From contig CBHWDO010000018.1 of NCBI GenBank assembly GCA_966112615.1, positions 1 through 64,000 on the forward strand: 64,000 nucleotides of DNA, written 5' to 3'. The position numbers were made by a program, and so were the translations under genes. Source of the stretch: Flavitalea sp966112615 (GTDB lineage Bacteria > Bacteroidota > Bacteroidia > Chitinophagales > Chitinophagaceae). Positions 1 through 10,232 of the stretch are shown here, one piece after another; the first letter of the stretch is position 1, and each line of letters opens with the position of its first letter. The notes below the pieces were generated by a model that saw only the letters and a program-made list of their open reading frames with translations, was not told the origin of the DNA and made no database searches.

Positions 1-6
1 CGGAAT

Positions 7-80
7 GGCTGCGTAGCTCAACTGAATAGAGCATCTGACTACGGATCAGAAGGTTTCAGGTTTGAATCCTGACGCGGTCA
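7..80 (+). tRNA. tRNA-Arg (anticodon ACG)
   Basis: The cloverleaf folds fully: a 7-bp acceptor stem (7-13 with 73-79, including two G-U pairs), a D arm with GCTC/GAGC, an anticodon stem TCTGA/TCAGA enclosing loop CTACGGA, and a T arm TCAGG/CCTGA. The anticodon at 41-43 is ACG, read as arginine CGN (normally ICG after deamination). The discriminator base is A80. The 3' CCA is not encoded, because CAC follows, so it must be added after transcription. A strong hairpin terminator follows directly. Confidence 0.93.
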
Positions 81-81
81 C

Positions 82-117
82 AAAAGCCAGTAAATCATTT
101 GATTTACTGGCTTTTTT
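82..117 (+). terminator. Intrinsic terminator of the tRNA-Arg gene
   Basis: A near-perfect inverted repeat (GCCAGTAAATC ... GATTTACTGGC) with a very short loop is followed by a run of six T. It starts two bases after the tRNA 3' end, as expected for a monocistronic tRNA gene. The symmetric A/T flanks could also let it work on the other strand. Confidence 0.85.
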
Positions 118-266
118 AATATAATCTGTATCATAAAATCCGGCTTTTCCCGTTTCTGTTCAAATCCTATAACCCCAAATCCAGGAACCCATGTATTTTA
201 AAATCCAACATTTCTACAAGGCAACGCCTTCATCCCCTCTATATAATTTACCAAGCTTCTCCTAAA

Positions 267-3200
267 ATGAAAAATTTTAGAAGAGCAGCTATCCTGACTT
301 TCGTTGGTGTTTTTGCCTTTTTCTATTCCTTCAAAACAAAGGACCAATACTACACGAAAATAGAGCCTGGTCAATCTGGAATTGATATGGTTAATACCAT
401 TCCGGATTTTGCAGGGAATTATATCTATGCCTCCAATGGAAATGGAATTGGCATTGGTGATTTTAATAATGATGGATTGCAGGATATTTTTTTTAGCTCC
501 AATAACAGCTACAATCGATTATACCTCAATAAATCCAAATTTCAATTCAAGGATATCTCCTCAGAAGCCAATATAAAAGGCAATGGCAGGTGGGGTTCAG
601 GGGTTTCCGTTATTGATATAAATGATGACGGATGGCTTGATGTGTATGTTGCTCATAGCGGTCCTTATAATGATGCATCCCAGCTGGTAAACGAATTATT
701 CATTAACAAGGGTCTAAGAAATGGCATGCCTTATTTTGAAGAAGAAGCTGGAAAATATGGACTTGACCTGCCGGGTTCCAATTCTACCCAGGCAAGTTTT
801 TTTGATTTCGATAAAGATGGCGACCTTGATGTTTTTATCCTAAATCACTCCACAAAAAACTTCGTAAAGATCCAGCCAGCAGCTCTATTCCATAAAGGGA
901 ATGACACAACCTGTTCAAACCAATTGCTGAGGAATGATGGAAACCATTTCGTAAATATCACAGGGCGATCAGGTTTAATTTTTTCAACAGCCAACTATGG
1001 ACTTGGAGTAATCATATCAGACCTTAATAATGATGGATGGGAAGATATCTATTCAACCAGTGATTTTGAAGAAAGAGATTTTTGTTACCTGAATCAGCGT
1101 GATGGAACATTCAAAGAAGTATTGGAAAAATCATTCGGTCATATCAGTGCAAATTCAATGGGAGTTGATGCTGGCGATATAAACAATGATGGAAGAATGG
1201 ACCTTGTAACATTAGATATGTTACCTGAATCCAACCAAAGGCAAAAAATCATTCTTGCAAATGAATCACTTGATAAATATTTAACTCTTGAAAGAAACGG
1301 ATTTTTCAACCAGCAGGTGAGAAATATGCTGCAGGTAAATGCAGGTATTGATAAAAACGGGTTGATGCATTTTTCAGAAACAGGACAACTATCAAGGATA
1401 TCAAATACAGACTGGAGTTGGGCTCCATTATTTTTCGATTATGACAATGATGGCTTAAATGATCTGTTCATAACCTCTGGGTATGCAAAGGATTACTCAA
1501 ACCTGGATGTTTTAAATAACTATAATACCTCCAACTACACAACCGGAAAACAATATCCTGATCTTAAACTTCCTGTTAGATTTTTCAGGAACAAGGGAAG
1601 TTTGGATTTCACAGAATTATCCAACCCTTTGGGCATTACGGAAGAAAAAATTTCAGGAGCTGCAGTGTATGCAGACTTTGATAATGACGGAAAAATGGAT
1701 CTGCTGTATTCCAACCTGAATGAACAACCTTCATTGTACCGGAATAACGGATCCAGCAATAATTATATCAAGATTTCATTGATTGGACCAGCTGGTAACA
1801 GGAATGCTATCGGTTCAAAAGTCTTTGTTACCTATGCATCCGGAGAACAAATAAAAGAAGTACAACCGGTAAGAGGATATCAATCAACCCAGGATAATCG
1901 TCTAAATTTTGGTATCAATAATTCATCAACTGTACATGTTAAGGTTCAATGGCCGAATGGGCAAATATCCGAGATAAAAGATGTCGGATCAAATCAGCAC
2001 CTGGTAATAAAATACCAGCAATCTGAGGTGAAATTTCAACAGGAAAAATCTGTATTGCTCTATAAAAAAATTGACAATGAAGCAATCAATTCAGCCAAAC
2101 ATACCGAGAATAGTTATATAGATTTTCGACATCAATATACAGTTCCCTATATGGTTTCCACTGTAGGTCCTGCAGTGGCATCCGGCGATATTAATGGAGA
2201 TGGATTTGCTGATATTTACCAGGGAGGAGCAAAAGGATATACCGGTCAATTACTGATCAGCAAAGGTGCCCAGGATTTCACAATTACGACTCCTGCAAGT
2301 TTTATGGAGGATAAGAATTTTGAAGATGTATCTGCCATATTTTTTGATGTAGACACAGATGGAGACCTTGACCTGGCGGTTGCCAGTGGAGGAACAGATT
2401 ATGAGCAGGGATCCCTTTATTACCAGGACAGACTTTATATAAATGATGGGAAAGGAAATTTCATCAAACACCAGCAGGGATTTCCAAAAACAAATGAATC
2501 TTCTAAAGGAGTCATAACTACTTCTGATTTTGATAAAGATGGAGATGCGGATCTTTTTATTGGAGGGTACACCGTTGCCAATGCATTTGGAACTTCGCCA
2601 CGCTCCTATTTACTTAGGAATGATTCGAAAAAAGATTCTATACAATTTACAGATGTAACAGATAAGTATGGACCGGAAGTAAAATACATGGGAATGGTGA
2701 CATCTGCAAAATGGAAAGATGCAGATAATGATGGATATGAAGATTTATTGATTGCAACCGAATGGAGCAATTGTAAGTATTTCAAAAATAAAGAAGGAAA
2801 AAGTTTTAAGGATATTTCTTCAACTGCCGGCTTAACAGCATTAAATGGATTGTGGTCCTCCATTAATGCAGATGATATAGACGGAGATGGAGACATTGAT
2901 ATCGTTGCCGGAAATGCAGGGTTGAATCTTCAGCTAAGTGCTAGCCCCAGCAAGCCTTTAAGACTGTATATCACAGACCTTAATGCAAGTGGAAAAAGCA
3001 ATGCACTGGTAAGTTATTTCATCGGACAGAAAGAATATCCGATCTATTTCAGGGATGAATTCCTGGAGGAAGCATTTACCATGAAACAGCGATATCCCAC
3101 TTACCAGGATTATGCAAAAGCCGACATGCAGGATCTGTTTAAAGGATTGAATAATATGCCCATCCCTATTTATGAAGTCAATGAAATGAGATCAGGAATT

Positions 3201-3542
3201 TTCATTCAACAGGATGGGAAATTTTCATTTAAACCTCTTAATACCGAAGTTCAATTAAGCAGGATTAATTCCTTAGAAATATTCGACTTCAACAAGGATG
3301 GAAAAAAAGACATTTTAATTGCCGGTAATTTTTACGGGTACAGGAAAAGATTTGGAAAGTCAGATGCATTAGCTCCTACAATACTTCAGCAAAACAGAAA
3401 TAGTTCATTTGATGTAAAAAGTCCCGACCAGACAGGTTTCTATTTGTGGGAAGAAACCAGGAAAGCCATTATAAGTAACAATGGAAACAGTATAATTTTT
3501 TTCAACAACAATAGTAAACCTGCTATGTATGAAAAAAATTAA
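267..3542 (+). CDS. FG-GAP/VCBS repeat protein with ASPIC/UnbV domain (CRTAC1-like)
   Basis: A 1091-residue exported protein with an N-terminal hydrophobic segment (about residues 8-22) but no clear lipobox. It carries at least thirteen calcium-type DxDxDG loops, such as DFNNDGLQD, DINDDGWLD, DFDKDGDLD and DIDGDGDID, spread over two blocks as in integrin-like FG-GAP propellers. Between the blocks, about residues 498-585, lies an ASPIC/UnbV domain (RNAIGSKV, QSTQDNRLNFG). Such proteins are extracellular and Ca-binding, and are thought to mediate binding or adhesion; no enzymatic role is known. The next gene starts 14 bp before this one ends, so the two are translationally coupled. The domain call is firm and the ligand unknown. 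Confidence 0.9.
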   Translation: MKNFRRAAILTFVGVFAFFYSFKTKDQYYTKIEPGQSGIDMVNTIPDFAGNYIYASNGNGIGIGDFNNDGLQDIFFSSNNSYNRLYLNKSKFQFKDISSEANIKGNGRWGSGVSVIDINDDGWLDVYVAHSGPYNDASQLVNELFINKGLRNGMPYFEEEAGKYGLDLPGSNSTQASFFDFDKDGDLDVFILNHSTKNFVKIQPAALFHKGNDTTCSNQLLRNDGNHFVNITGRSGLIFSTANYGLGVIISDLNNDGWEDIYSTSDFEERDFCYLNQRDGTFKEVLEKSFGHISANSMGVDAGDINNDGRMDLVTLDMLPESNQRQKIILANESLDKYLTLERNGFFNQQVRNMLQVNAGIDKNGLMHFSETGQLSRISNTDWSWAPLFFDYDNDGLNDLFITSGYAKDYSNLDVLNNYNTSNYTTGKQYPDLKLPVRFFRNKGSLDFTELSNPLGITEEKISGAAVYADFDNDGKMDLLYSNLNEQPSLYRNNGSSNNYIKISLIGPAGNRNAIGSKVFVTYASGEQIKEVQPVRGYQSTQDNRLNFGINNSSTVHVKVQWPNGQISEIKDVGSNQHLVIKYQQSEVKFQQEKSVLLYKKIDNEAINSAKHTENSYIDFRHQYTVPYMVSTVGPAVASGDINGDGFADIYQGGAKGYTGQLLISKGAQDFTITTPASFMEDKNFEDVSAIFFDVDTDGDLDLAVASGGTDYEQGSLYYQDRLYINDGKGNFIKHQQGFPKTNESSKGVITTSDFDKDGDADLFIGGYTVANAFGTSPRSYLLRNDSKKDSIQFTDVTDKYGPEVKYMGMVTSAKWKDADNDGYEDLLIATEWSNCKYFKNKEGKSFKDISSTAGLTALNGLWSSINADDIDGDGDIDIVAGNAGLNLQLSASPSKPLRLYITDLNASGKSNALVSYFIGQKEYPIYFRDEFLEEAFTMKQRYPTYQDYAKADMQDLFKGLNNMPIPIYEVNEMRSGIFIQQDGKFSFKPLNTEVQLSRINSLEIFDFNKDGKKDILIAGNFYGYRKRFGKSDALAPTILQQNRNSSFDVKSPDQTGFYLWEETRKAIISNNGNSIIFFNNNSKPAMYEKN

Positions 3543-4776
3543 AGGCCTTATAATATTGCTATGCTGTTGCCTTTGCGGGTATTCACAGCCAAAGGGAAAT
3601 GATGCCACTCCCCTCCACAGGCTTCAAAATGCTTTAATTTCCGTTACTATCAATGACAATATTTCTCCTGTTGTAGCATCCAGGATGTTTGTTTATCCCA
3701 ACCTTGCATTCTACAATGCCATTACAGTTTCACCAAATATAAAGAAGCCATTACAGATCGGAAACCTAAGCAACAAACCTAACCTTCTTACTGCAATATA
3801 TGCGTATGCTACAGTTGCAAGGTCAATGGTGTACACCAGGAATATCTTTGAGGATTCCTTGAAAAATATATTGAATGAATTTTCAGAAGAAGAAAAATTC
3901 TTATCAGAAAAGGATGGTGTACTGATTGGAAAGGAAGTGATCAGGAAAATGCAGCTGGATGGATTTAAAGATATAAGGAGTATGTCAAAATATTCCATTA
4001 ATGAAGAAGAAGGAAGGTGGCGTCCTACTGCACCCGGATACTTCCAGGCAGTTGAACCAAATTGGGGGAAGATAAAACCAATAATTGCTTCGAAAATCAA
4101 CTTGAGCCAAATAGTACCACTTCCCTATGATACCTCTACTTCTTCCCAGTTATACAAAGAGGCCATGGAGGTTTACGAAATTTCAAAGAAATCATCTGGT
4201 CATCAAAATGAAATTGCAGCATTTTGGGATTGTAATCCTTTTGCATTGCATGTGAATGGCCATCGAATGGTTGCTGAGAAAAAAATATCTCCGGTGGGCC
4301 ACTGGATCTGCATTGCACAGTCAATTCTAAAGCAAAAAAAATATGATGTTTCCGCTGCGTCTTATGTATACACTACTCTAGCTGTGGGAATGTTTGATGC
4401 ACTGATCTATTGCTGGGATCTGAAATACAAATACAGCTTTATAAGACCAGAACATTTTATAACAAAATACATTGATGCCGAATGGGAACCTTTACTTCAA
4501 TCGCCCCCTTTTCCAGAATTCCCCAGTGGTCATTCAGTAATTTCTGCGACTGCGGCAGAGTTACTGGATTTTCATTTTGGAAGATTTGAATATGAAGATT
4601 CAACTGAAACAAGATTTAGAATCGCTCCCAGGAAATTCAAGTCATTTTACGAAGCTGCTGACGAAGCAGCGATCAGCAGAGTGTATGGAGGCATTCATTT
4701 CCGCCATGCTGCAGAGCGAGGAAAAGAAATAGGATCTCTAATAGGAAAAACAATTCTTCAAACCATCAATCCCTAG
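3529..4776 (+). CDS. Vanadium-dependent haloperoxidase / PAP2-superfamily enzyme
   Basis: A 415-residue exported protein (signal peptide about residues 1-19, ending near GYSQ). It carries the complete vanadate/phosphate pocket of the vanadium haloperoxidase and class A acid phosphatase superfamily: K299-x6-R306-P, PSGH around 332-335, and S383-R384-x5-H390, matching the family pattern. Known members oxidise halide with hydrogen peroxide or hydrolyse phosphate esters, and sequence alone does not separate these. The gene overlaps the FG-GAP/ASPIC gene upstream by 14 bp, a pairing I recall in Bacteroidota, so the two products probably act together outside the cytoplasm. The fold and active site are secure; the true substrate is unknown. 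Confidence 0.88.
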   Translation: MKKIKGLIILLCCCLCGYSQPKGNDATPLHRLQNALISVTINDNISPVVASRMFVYPNLAFYNAITVSPNIKKPLQIGNLSNKPNLLTAIYAYATVARSMVYTRNIFEDSLKNILNEFSEEEKFLSEKDGVLIGKEVIRKMQLDGFKDIRSMSKYSINEEEGRWRPTAPGYFQAVEPNWGKIKPIIASKINLSQIVPLPYDTSTSSQLYKEAMEVYEISKKSSGHQNEIAAFWDCNPFALHVNGHRMVAEKKISPVGHWICIAQSILKQKKYDVSAASYVYTTLAVGMFDALIYCWDLKYKYSFIRPEHFITKYIDAEWEPLLQSPPFPEFPSGHSVISATAAELLDFHFGRFEYEDSTETRFRIAPRKFKSFYEAADEAAISRVYGGIHFRHAAERGKEIGSLIGKTILQTINP

Positions 4777-4799
4777 TTCAATACCCTAAATCCCCTCCC

Positions 4800-7700
4800 A
4801 TGAAATATATTTTTACAATTTTACTTTGCCTGCCGGCATGGCTGATCAACGGCCAAGAAGTCTGGACACAAAAGCAGAATTTCCCAACTATCAACAGCAT
4901 ATCAGGCAGAGATAATTATGCCTCTTTTGCCATTGGTAACAAGATATATGTTGGAATGGGTATGGCCAGCTATGGAATATCTTGTAATTCATCCAGTACA
5001 AATATGTACAAAGATTGGTATTCCTATGACCCTTTAAATAACTCATGGACTAAAGTGGCGGATTTTCCCGGCGACTTTCGTAATAATGGCTTTGTCTCCT
5101 TTTCCATTGGTAATAAAGGATATTTTGGACTTGGATATTATTCAGGATATAAAAATGATTTCTGGGAATATGATCCAGCAGCAAATACATGGACCAGAAG
5201 AGCAGATCTTCCCATACAATCAATGAACTCAGTTGGATATGCCATTGGCAATAAAGGATACATAGTAGGTGGATCAACATTAGATCCAATTACTAATGTT
5301 TCAAATGGCAGATCTACCATTCATTACGAATATGATCCTGGTTCCAATACATGGACCAGTAAAGCTGACTTTCCAAAAGGTTTAGCTGCTGCAGCCGGTT
5401 TTGAAATCAGTGGCAAAGGGTATATAGGTTTAGGAATAGGCACTTCGGGATATAATAATGATTTTTATAGTTATAACCCGTCAACAGATACATGGACCCA
5501 GGTTGCCAGCTACCCAAAACAATCAAAGCAGAATTCCATTGGATTTTCAATGGGAAATATGGGTTATATAATTGCAGGAGACAATGGAATCCAACCCGAT
5601 CGCAAAGATGTTTATGCGTATGATCCATCTAGTGATAGTTGGATATTAAAAGCAAGCTATCCAGGAAACTTTGTAACACAGACTATTACTGGAGGCAACC
5701 GACAAAATGTAGTAAACAATAAATTTTATTATGGACTTGGAAGCATTTCATCAAATTATACAGTTTGCGGAACCTATACTTATACATATTCCTGCGGTTC
5801 CTGGTGGTCATCAAGCACCTGTACTGGAACAGGTTATTACTATTCCTACAATTACGTATATTCTAATCAATGGTGGGAATTCGCTTTACCATTGACAATA
5901 AAAACCGGGACAGTAAATAATTCAATTTGCCAGGGAAGCATCATCGATGTTCCTTATACTGTTGATGGCGAGGTTTCTGCCAATAATATTTTTACTGTTC
6001 AACTGTCCGATGCCACTGGTTCATTTGCCAGTCCAATTGATATTGGTTCTGTTACAGCTACAACTTCAGGAACTATCCAGGCAACTTTACCACCTACGAT
6101 AACGGGCACCGGATATAGGGTCCGAGTAATATCTTCGAACCCGTCTGTTAATGGGTCAGACAATGGCACAAACATTACCATTAATCCACTGCCTGTAATG
6201 GATTTTCAATTGAATAAGCCAGCTCTTTGTTTGGGTGAGGAAGTTTTATATACCAATAATACCACAGGTGCCAATTCTTATAAATGGTTAACTGGAAATG
6301 GAAATGAATTCAGCTCACAAAATCTTCAATTCCTTTATTCCTCTTCAGGTACTTACCAGGTTAAACTTATTGCTACATCAGCGCAAGGCTGCGTTGATAG
6401 CCTGGCAAAATCAATTACAGTAAATCCCAAACCAACAGCAAAATTTTCAATTCCGTTATCTGACCAATGCGTTAACGGAAATTCTTTTACATTCAAAAAT
6501 GAATCTGTTACCAGTACAGGATCACTTAGTTATGTATGGGATTTTGGAGATGGAAATAATTCGACCTTAAAGGACCCTGTTCATGTATATTCAAATCCTG
6601 GAATCAATAAGGTTCAATTAATAGTAACCAATGAAAACGGTTGTACTGATACAGCTTCTTTGACCGTAAATGTTTTTCCTAAACCAACTCCATCTTTCAG
6701 CATTAACAACAACGCTCAGTGTATTGAAGGGAACAAATTCATCTTTACCAACAACTCCACTTTGACGACAGGAACAATGTCTTACAAATGGAATTTTGGT
6801 GATGGAAATATATCAGGTTCTCAAAACCCTCTGCATGTCTATACTGCAGCTGGAACCTACACAGTAAAGCTGGTGGTGATTACTGATAAAGGCTGTATGG
6901 ATAGTGTTTCCAAAACAATCACTGTTAACCCAAAACCTGCTGCTGCTTTTGATTTAGCGAACAGTTCTCAGTGTATCAACGGAAACAGCTTTGTGTTTGT
7001 CAATAAGTCTACTATTAGTTCAGGAACTCTGACGTATAAATGGAATTTGGGCGATGGAAATGTATCAACTCAAAAAGATCCGCAGCATACATATTTAAAC
7101 CCCGGTAGTTATCTTGTTCAACTTGTGGCCATCTCTTCATTTGGATGTACTGATACTATTTCAAAATCCGTAACTGTTTTTCCAAAACCTTCAGTATCCT
7201 TTAATATCGATGATGCTACACAATGTATCAGTGGAAATAAAATTACATTAACCAACTCATCCTCTATTAGTACCGGAACACTAACACATACCTGGTATTT
7301 TGGTGATGGGAACACAGCAACAGGACTGAATGCACAACACTCTTACGCAACAAGTGGTGTGTATACAGTAAAATTGGTTAGCCTTTCTTCTAATGGATGT
7401 GCTGATAGCCTGACAAAGCAGGTTACTATTTTCCCAAAACCATCAGCAGATTTTACAATTAATGATGTTGATCAATGTCTGCCTGGAAATAATTTTTCAT
7501 TCACCAACCAATCAGTCATTCCATCGGGAAGCTTGAATTATTCATGGAGTTTTGGAGATGGGAATTCATCTACGGCGATCAATTCAACTCATAATTATTC
7601 TGTGGCCGGATCCTATAACATTAAGCTGATAGTTACCAGTAACCAGGGTTGCCAGGATAGTATTTCGAAAATGATAACAGTCAATCCGAAACCAACTGCA

Positions 7701-9197
7701 TCTTTTACTGTGAATAACGTAAGTCAATGTATAACCGGAAATAATTTCACTTTCAATAATTCATCCTCGATTGCATCAGGAAATATTTCGAGCCAATGGA
7801 CATTTGGAGATGGGAACAGCTCTCCCAGTGCGAGTCCTGTTCATCAATATGCAAATCCCGGAACTTATACTGTACAACTTATTGTTAGTTCAGATAAAGG
7901 TTGCAGTGATACGCTTCAAACCATAGTGAAGGTTAATCCCAATCCTGTTACAGATTTCAATGTTGTTAATGCTGAACAATGTTTTTCTGGTAACAATTTC
8001 ACATTCACCAATCTAACCCCTTCTAATGGTTTACTTACATACCAGTGGGACATGGGAGATGGTAAAACCTATGCATCAACTAATGCCACACATGCCTATT
8101 CATCTCCAGGAAATTACATTGTAAAACTGAAGGCAATCAATGAGTTTGGTTGTACGCAAACCAGTTCAAAAAATGTATTTGTAAATCCTGAACCTGTTGC
8201 ATCCTTTACAGTGAATAATGTTAATCAATGCCTGAAAGACAACAGGTATATCTTAACCAATAATTCTTCTATATCGTCAGGAACCATGCATTATGAATGG
8301 AATTTTGGCGATGGTTATACTTCAACTGAATCCAGTCCTTCCCATGTGTATGCAAATGAAGGAACTTATACAATTCAACTCAAAGTTAGCAGCAACAAGG
8401 GTTGTATTGCGGCATACAGTTCGGCGGTAACCGTTTACGGAAAGCCTTCTGCAGCTTTCAATATTCAGGATGCAGAGCAATGTTTAAACGGAAACATATT
8501 CCGGATGAACAATACATCATCGAATAATTCACCAGTTCAATACACCTGGATATTTGGAGATGGCAGCAGTGCAAACAGCATCAATGCCAATAAATCCTAT
8601 CAGTCGCCAGGAACCTATTCCATAATACTATATTCAAAAAATAATGCAGGTTGCGTTTCCGATACTATAAGCAGGCAGGTGGTTGTGCATGAAGATCCTT
8701 TTGTAAATGCAGGTCCGGATCAACTTGTACTGGAAGGAAAAACTATAAATATTCAAGCATCTGCTTCAGGAAATAATCTATCCTATTTATGGACGCCTGG
8801 AAGATTCCAGACAGGTAGCAGCACTGATCCGCAACTGATCATTCAGCCTACAGAAGACATTACATATTCAGTTACGGTAATAGGAACAGGAGGTTGCAGG
8901 AGCAGCGACCAGGTTGTTGTGAAAGTTTTAAAGAAACCCGTTATACCGAATGTATTCTCGCCAAATGGGGATGGAATCAATGATGTCTGGGTGATCAAAT
9001 ACCTGGAAAATTACCCTGGAGCCACTGTTGAAGTGTTTAACCGTGGAGGCCAGATGGTTTACCGCACACAGGGTTATGCAACACCGTGGAATGGCACCTA
9101 TAAAGGAAATCCATTGCCAGTGGGAACATATTATTACGTGATCGATCCAAAGAATGGACGTGAAAAAATCTCAGGTTCCATCACCATCTTAAAATAA
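4800..9197 (+). CDS. Giant Kelch + multi-PKD surface protein with type-B T9SS sorting domain
   Basis: A 1465-residue secreted protein with a signal peptide ending near LINGQ. Residues about 25-370 hold Kelch-like repeats (YDPxxNxWTxxADFP, G-N-KGY), which should form a beta-propeller. From about 462 to 1300 come ten PKD-like Ig domains, each beginning PKPxxxF, then xQCxxGNxFxFxN and ending WxFGDG ... HxYxxxGxYxVxL. A further NAGPDQ-type domain follows. From about 1383 the C-terminus PNVFSPNGDGxND ... is the gliding-motility-type (type B) T9SS sorting signal. It is probably exported by T9SS and either anchored through the PorP/SprF protein encoded just downstream or released, acting as an adhesin or matrix protein. 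No catalytic domain was seen. Confidence 0.92.
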   Translation: MKYIFTILLCLPAWLINGQEVWTQKQNFPTINSISGRDNYASFAIGNKIYVGMGMASYGISCNSSSTNMYKDWYSYDPLNNSWTKVADFPGDFRNNGFVSFSIGNKGYFGLGYYSGYKNDFWEYDPAANTWTRRADLPIQSMNSVGYAIGNKGYIVGGSTLDPITNVSNGRSTIHYEYDPGSNTWTSKADFPKGLAAAAGFEISGKGYIGLGIGTSGYNNDFYSYNPSTDTWTQVASYPKQSKQNSIGFSMGNMGYIIAGDNGIQPDRKDVYAYDPSSDSWILKASYPGNFVTQTITGGNRQNVVNNKFYYGLGSISSNYTVCGTYTYTYSCGSWWSSSTCTGTGYYYSYNYVYSNQWWEFALPLTIKTGTVNNSICQGSIIDVPYTVDGEVSANNIFTVQLSDATGSFASPIDIGSVTATTSGTIQATLPPTITGTGYRVRVISSNPSVNGSDNGTNITINPLPVMDFQLNKPALCLGEEVLYTNNTTGANSYKWLTGNGNEFSSQNLQFLYSSSGTYQVKLIATSAQGCVDSLAKSITVNPKPTAKFSIPLSDQCVNGNSFTFKNESVTSTGSLSYVWDFGDGNNSTLKDPVHVYSNPGINKVQLIVTNENGCTDTASLTVNVFPKPTPSFSINNNAQCIEGNKFIFTNNSTLTTGTMSYKWNFGDGNISGSQNPLHVYTAAGTYTVKLVVITDKGCMDSVSKTITVNPKPAAAFDLANSSQCINGNSFVFVNKSTISSGTLTYKWNLGDGNVSTQKDPQHTYLNPGSYLVQLVAISSFGCTDTISKSVTVFPKPSVSFNIDDATQCISGNKITLTNSSSISTGTLTHTWYFGDGNTATGLNAQHSYATSGVYTVKLVSLSSNGCADSLTKQVTIFPKPSADFTINDVDQCLPGNNFSFTNQSVIPSGSLNYSWSFGDGNSSTAINSTHNYSVAGSYNIKLIVTSNQGCQDSISKMITVNPKPTASFTVNNVSQCITGNNFTFNNSSSIASGNISSQWTFGDGNSSPSASPVHQYANPGTYTVQLIVSSDKGCSDTLQTIVKVNPNPVTDFNVVNAEQCFSGNNFTFTNLTPSNGLLTYQWDMGDGKTYASTNATHAYSSPGNYIVKLKAINEFGCTQTSSKNVFVNPEPVASFTVNNVNQCLKDNRYILTNNSSISSGTMHYEWNFGDGYTSTESSPSHVYANEGTYTIQLKVSSNKGCIAAYSSAVTVYGKPSAAFNIQDAEQCLNGNIFRMNNTSSNNSPVQYTWIFGDGSSANSINANKSYQSPGTYSIILYSKNNAGCVSDTISRQVVVHEDPFVNAGPDQLVLEGKTINIQASASGNNLSYLWTPGRFQTGSSTDPQLIIQPTEDITYSVTVIGTGGCRSSDQVVVKVLKKPVIPNVFSPNGDGINDVWVIKYLENYPGATVEVFNRGGQMVYRTQGYATPWNGTYKGNPLPVGTYYYVIDPKNGREKISGSITILK
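6426..8690 (+). repeat. In-gene tandem array of PKD-coding units, 252-bp period
   Basis: Nine of the ten PKD units lie in this array. Unit starts (codons for PKP or a variant) fall at 6426, 6678 and 6930 and continue at close to 252 bp, or 84 codons. The units share the QC-x2-GN-x-F block and the FGDG block but have diverged clearly at the DNA level, so this is an old array and not a recent expansion. Confidence 0.8.
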
Positions 9198-9211
9198 CAT
9201 AAAGAAAGAAC

Positions 9212-10231
9212 ATGATGAAAAGGTTAGTTATATATACGATGAGTGTATTGTTTGCCCAGGCAGCACTGGGGCAACAGAAGCCACATTACACACAGTATGT
9301 GCTCAATCAGTATATCATCAATCCTGCACTTGCGGGCATTGAAAATTATATCGATGTAAAAATGTCACATCGGCATCAATGGGTTGGATTACAGGATGCA
9401 CCTGTTACAACCTACCTGAGTATCCAGGGTCCGATTGGAAAGGATGACAGCAGGGTATCACCAACTGGTGTGGCTCCGGAAGGTATAAATCCAAGAGGAA
9501 AAGAATACTGGTCGGAATATGCTGCTGCACCATCACACCATGGAGTGGGTATGCAATTGTTACGCGATGTTACAGGTCCATTGAGCAGGACAGCAATTTA
9601 TGGAACCTATGCATTTCATATTGCCCTGAGCCAGCAAACCATGCTATCTGCAGGTTTTGGAGCTGGTATTACAAGATTATCACTGGATATGGAAAAGCTT
9701 CAATTTGGCCAGGCTGGTGACCCTTCAGCATACCAAAATGGAATTATAAACAGTTGGAAGCCGGATTTCAATGCAGGCCTTTACTTGTATTCTTCTAATT
9801 TTTTTGCAGGATTGAGTGCACAACAAATTGTTCCGCAAAGGTTGGAGTTCAGGGAAAATACCCTCAAAAAAGAAGATGGTAAAATGATCCCGCATATTTT
9901 TCTTACAGCAGGTTACCGCTTTTTACTGGATGAAAATTTCAACCTGATGCCTTCGGTCATGGTAAAATCTATCCAGCCATTTGCACCGCAACTGGAAGGA
10001 AACCTCAAACTTCAATACCAGGATAAATTCTGGACAGGTGTATCCTATCGACATGAAGATGGCTATGCTGCAATGGTGGGCATGAATATAAGCAGCAAGA
10101 TAAACCTTGGATATTCCTATGATTATACTACATCACGATTGAATGCATTCACCAAAGGAACTCATGAGATCCTTTTAGGTTTTATGCTGAACAATACATA
10201 CGGAGATAGTTGTCCAAGGAGAGTCTGGTAA
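9212..10231 (+). CDS. PorP/SprF family T9SS outer-membrane protein
   Basis: A 339-residue protein with a signal peptide (about 1-20, ending ALGQ), followed by the family hallmark QKPHYTQYVLNQYIINPALAGI and a beta-strand-rich body typical of PorP/SprF. These outer-membrane barrels work with T9SS, and SprF-like members are tied to secretion of type-B CTD proteins. The gene starts 14 bp after the type-B CTD protein, and this pairing is standard for T9SS substrate/partner modules. It probably serves as the anchor or dedicated secretion partner of that protein. Confidence 0.92.
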   Translation: MMKRLVIYTMSVLFAQAALGQQKPHYTQYVLNQYIINPALAGIENYIDVKMSHRHQWVGLQDAPVTTYLSIQGPIGKDDSRVSPTGVAPEGINPRGKEYWSEYAAAPSHHGVGMQLLRDVTGPLSRTAIYGTYAFHIALSQQTMLSAGFGAGITRLSLDMEKLQFGQAGDPSAYQNGIINSWKPDFNAGLYLYSSNFFAGLSAQQIVPQRLEFRENTLKKEDGKMIPHIFLTAGYRFLLDENFNLMPSVMVKSIQPFAPQLEGNLKLQYQDKFWTGVSYRHEDGYAAMVGMNISSKINLGYSYDYTTSRLNAFTKGTHEILLGFMLNNTYGDSCPRRVW

Positions 10232-10232
10232 C

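Noticed and set aside
6426..8690. Regularly spaced repeats as a CRISPR-like array
   Set aside because: The 252-bp period lies inside one long reading frame and encodes PKD domains; there are no short identical repeats with unique spacers.
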